The notes under the pieces were generated by a model. It was not told the DNA's origin. It did no database searches and saw only the letters and a list, made by a program, of their open reading frames with translations. Positions 60,967 to 64,000 of a stretch of DNA of 64,000 bases are shown here, in pieces. The first letter of the stretch is position 1. Every line of letters begins with the position of its first letter. The position numbers and the translations under genes are program-made. The DNA is from Flaveria trinervia. Lineage: Eukaryota > Streptophyta > Magnoliopsida > Asterales > Asteraceae. The stretch spans positions 41,677,874-41,741,873 of the forward strand of contig CM046452.1 of NCBI GenBank assembly GCA_025506515.1, in the 5' to 3' direction.

Positions 60967-62730
60967 CGAGTTCTAGAACCCCTCTTTTTACATGTTTTAA
61001 CTGATTTTGGGGCTAGAAATGCATTAATGTATGTTTTTATAAAACTGGGTTCTATACCTGCATGTTTGATGGGTGTACGATGATGTTATGATTATGTGTC
61101 TAAGGCTTAGAAGGTAAGAGTTAAGCTTAGAACCTAAAAGATGAGATGTGGGGACTAAATCTGATGAATAGTGTGCCCTAGGCTGCTCATGCGCCTAAAC
61201 AATTATTCATACGCCCAAGTTTCGAAAACTACTTAAGTGTTGACAAATGCGGATGAAAGTCAATGCGGATGAATATTGACTAAGTATGGGAAATGCGGAT
61301 GAAAGTCAATGCATATGAAGTCAATGCGGATGAATATTCACTAAGTATTAGAAATGCGGATGAAAGTCAATGCGGATGAAAGTCAATGCGGATGAATATT
61401 GACTAAGTATGGGAAATGCGGATGAAGTAAAAGAATTGTGGATGAACTATAACAAATGCGGATGAAGTAAAAGAAATGTGGATGAACTAAGACAAATACG
61501 GATGAACACTTGGAATATTTCTGACTTTTTGGAGAAAAAGTGTAACTTAGGCTTTGACTTGGTAGATTCCCGGGGCTATGTAAGTTGACTTTTGAGGTCA
61601 TAGACGTTATGTTGAGCATGGATGATGGTGTATGATGTTGTATGTTAATGTATGTTATGTATTATGATGCCTTGTATGTTGATGTTGACTGTTTATGTTT
61701 ATGTTCCTATTATGTGTGATTATTTTCCTGTGGCTTCACGTTGAATGTTAATGAAAGAAATGAAAGTATTATGTAATGTAAAGTAGAAGATAAGGAAAAT
61801 TGGAACATGATGAATGAATGCATGCATTAATGAATGAAGGAAAGTAAAGTAAGTCTTGCAAGCCTTGTATGGGGGAACATGCTTGATGAAGGGTGTTACT
61901 CCAACGGTGTGTGGGTTAGCTACCCCAGAAGGATGCACACCGGGGTCTTTCTTTGTGATTGACCATTTGTATAGAACCTTTGTCACTTACACTAGATACT
62001 GTGGCCAGGCTGCTGTGCGCCATGACGGGAGGTCTATGATAGACCTCGGCCTAGTATCCGTTTTATGCATGATGGTGGGTATAGTACATGACAATGATAC
62101 ACCTGAATTTACCTTTAGGTACTATGGCCAGGTTGTTGTGCGCCATGACGGGGTATCTATGATAGGCCCCAGCCCAGTACCTGCTTTATGCATGACGGTG
62201 GGGTAAAGTTCATGGTTTTTGTTGGAATGAAAAGAAGTAATGATGAACGTATGAATGAAAGTAATGAAAGTGAATGATAATGACATTCAATGAGTGAACG
62301 AAAGTTAATGAATGAATGATGAAAATAATATCATTATTATCTACGTGTACGTATGATGTGCGTTCACATGCTAAAGTAAAGAACAGTTTTAAACGAAAGA
62401 TAGTGTATTTTTTATTATAGAACTAGAACTCACTCAGCAACGCTAACTTTTTATGCATTTTCCAGTTGGCAGGTGAGCATTGCTGAGGATGGCGCGGGGC
62501 AGCTACTTGGCTCTTTTTGGATGGCATCCATTTTTATAATGCTTTTGTGATGTAATGCAACAAGTATTTTGTAACCTGATAACGGTGTATTAATTTGCAA
62601 AAGCCTTTATAATGAAATGAAATGTCGTTTTAAATGTTTCCGCTGCAATGTTTATTTAAGTTAAATGTAAATATATGTTTTATGTGCGATGATTGACCAG
62701 TTGTAAGCGTCCCGGGAACGAGGCCTTACA
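60967..62730 (+). repeat. Gypsy E downstream LTR (5'-truncated, ends at primer site)
   Basis: It lacks the first ~365 bp of the LTR, starting at GAGTTCTAGAACCCC, and ends GGCCTTACA before the primer-binding site. With the missing part it would be about 2.13 kb, close to the 2,179-bp LTR of C. It includes the ATGCGGATGAA minisatellite (61246-61510) and the ~123-bp internal duplication (about 61997-62210), which creates a chance ORF. Confidence 0.9.
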
Positions 62731-62750
62731 AGTTGGTATCAGAGCAGTTT
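62731..62750 (+). promoter_or_regulatory. Primer-binding site of Gypsy E
   Basis: AGTTGGTATCAGAGCAGTTT directly follows the LTR end. It is the canonical initiator-Met primer site. Confidence 0.92.
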
Positions 62751-63037
62751 AAGTGAAACAGGTAAATTTTCAAATAAACCTAAACTTGAACTAAAAATGG
62801 GACAGAAAGGGAAGGGATGCTAGTCCGAGTAGCTGCGTGCCATTAGGTATTTTCTTAATGTTAACAGGTATTACGTGCGCATGTTATGTGGTTTATGTGC
62901 TACTTGTAGATTTAGATAGTGATGTAGTTAGGATAGCTAATGCTTGGAGTATGAAGAGTAAAGTAAGTGGCTAATCACAACTGGCCACTGTAACTAGGGA
63001 CTTACTGTACTTGACATAAGCTGGGCTGTTCCCTTAA

Positions 63038-64000
63038 ATGACCGTGTTGGTGTTTAAATCCTCTAGATCATCAAAAGCTTCGTGTGGTGGTGGTGGATGT
63101 GGTGGTGAACCACGGGTCACGAGAGGAAGGCCTAGAGCTGAAAAGGTGGTTCATGAAGAACCAGAGACCTCTCATCCAGAGGGTGGTGATGAAAGTGCTA
63201 ACTTAAGGGCCTCAGTGAAAGAGGTTGTTGTTGAAGAGGTGCACAAGGTTATGCAGACAATCTTACCGTCTATGGTGACCGAAGTTATCAAGGCTGTGAG
63301 GGAAGGAGAAAGGAAGGAAAGAAGTAGACCTACAGGCGAAAGGAGACAGTCCGAGACTGAGACGGTTCAAGGAAGGAAAGAAGTAGACCTACAAGCGAAA
63401 GGAGACAGTCCGAGACTGAGACGGTTCTGTCTAATGACGCAGAAGAAGAGGAAAAAGAAGAGACTGTGCTGGAGGCGGCACGAGGCAGTAACTACGGGGC
63501 GTTTCAATGACGCAAACCCCCTACATTTGATGGTATCGGCACTGTTGCTGCTGCTCACCGGTGAGTGAGAGAAATGGAAGCTATTCTGAACATCTGCGAG
63601 TGTCAGGAGGATCAAAAAGTGAAGTTTGTTGCCCACTCTTTCGTGGACTCAGCTTTATGCTGGTGGGATAATATTTTCCAAGCTAAGGGTAGTCGGGCTA
63701 TCGGAAGGATGAGGTGGTCCGAGTTGAAAAAGTTGGTGATTGAGGAGTTTTGTTCTTATTGGGAAATGGATAAGGTGGAAAGGGAATTCCTGCAGCTGGA
63801 AGCGGGAACCATCACACATCAACAATACACCACCAAATTCAATGAAATGGCACGGCTGGTGCCGGATCAGGTGACGCCTCTATCACAAAAGATCAAGAGG
63901 TATATTTAGGGATTGCCAGCGGATATCCGCAGGCACATGATCGTTGCCCGACTAAGCACGTTTATGTCGGCGATTGATTTGGCAAGGAGACTGTATAATG
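63038..64000 (+). pseudogene. Gypsy E gag, runs off window
   Basis: The first block (63038-63350) encodes an Arg/Gly-rich start, RVTRGRPRAEKVVHEEPETS, and the amphipathic VEEVHKVMQTILPSM. A 59-bp tandem duplication (63311-63428) then breaks the frame. The capsid block resumes at 63565 with MREMEAILNICECQEDQKVK, DSALCWWDNIFQAKG and EFCSYWEMDKVEREFLQLEA, with a TAG at about 63907 (KRYI*GLPADIR), continuing in frame to the window end. It is the same gag as in C and more complete, since it keeps the part C has lost after EEFC. Confidence 0.87.
63311..63428 (+). repeat. 59-bp tandem duplication in Gypsy E gag
   Basis: The two copies begin AGGAAGGAAAGAAGTAGACC and differ by one base (CAGGCG versus CAAGCG). 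Fifty-nine is not a multiple of three, so the duplication itself causes a frameshift. The near identity suggests a recent event. Confidence 0.93.

Larger units (their letters stand above)
44442..64000 (+). mobile_element. Chimeric Gypsy/chromovirus complex E (same family as C), split by Copia complex H
   Basis: The parts in order are: LTR 5' portion (44442-45534), Copia complex H (45536-58604), LTR middle portion (58605-59358), protease-RT-RNase H fragment (59359-60966), LTR from about position 365 to its end (60967-62730), primer-binding site, and gag to the window edge. The last LTR plus gag looks like the 5' half of one element. The pol fragment is bordered on both sides by LTR sequence, which no simple insertion produces. 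The family assignment follows from LTR similarity to C in reverse and from near-identical gag and pol blocks. Confidence 0.88.

Noticed and set aside
61856..62206. 116-codon ORF with an internal repeat in the Gypsy E LTR
   Set aside because: It lies wholly inside an LTR and its repeat comes from the ~123-bp LTR duplication. The equivalent LTR portion at 58850-59210 does not keep it open.

Overview
This window reads as repeat-rich nuclear DNA of a flowering plant, most likely a eudicot. The evidence is long-LTR chromovirus-type Gypsy elements, Copia elements primed by initiator-Met tRNA, Ac-like hAT transposons, a Mutator-like element, AT-rich spacers, and one plant-type C2-domain gene. The Copia gag/pol style and the extra ORF after pol would suit an Asteraceae genome, but that is a guess. 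I see no rRNA or tRNA genes, CRISPR arrays or prokaryotic operons.

Left block (1-21750) is a three-deep nest, all on the minus strand. Copia element A (1-6711, cut by the window edge) sits inside the 3' LTR of Copia element B (6712-13463). B sits inside the 3' LTR of Gypsy/chromovirus element C (13464-21750). Each boundary falls exactly on an LTR end, and each interrupted LTR can be matched to its intact partner. All coding regions carry stops and frameshifts; B has also lost the second half of pol.

Middle block (21751-29576) holds the only apparently intact host gene, a 408-codon C2-domain protein (24441-25667) with a 125-residue acidic tail written by a GATGAA-type microsatellite. A 936-bp Mutator-like element with a 9-bp target duplication lies about 320 bp upstream of its start codon. 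Downstream are a 3'-truncated hAT element (26064-27395) and a 1,150-bp segment of unknown class bounded by a 10-bp direct repeat (28191-29340).

Central-right block (29577-44441) holds Copia element D (plus strand, no 3' LTR, integrase core deleted), a near full-length but mutated hAT element F (36158-40136), AT-rich spacer, and a decayed Tork/TNT1-like Copia G (41913-44441).

Right block (44442-64000) is a chimera of the same Gypsy family as C, now on the plus strand. Its LTR interrupts G and is itself split by a tandem Copia complex H (45536-58604; three LTRs, one long internal region lacking protease, one gag fragment). Beyond H the Gypsy LTR jumps into a protease-RT-RNase H fragment, which jumps back into another LTR followed by a primer-binding site and gag. 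Microhomology at several junctions points to deletion or template switching.

Nothing here looks like a working multi-gene pathway. The notable points are the nested and chimeric element structures, family-specific repeated motifs inside LTRs (CTTCGGAAG, CAGTCGCACGACTG, a 62-bp ATGCGGATGAA repeat), an extra ORF downstream of Copia pol, and the C2 gene with its transposon-altered upstream region.
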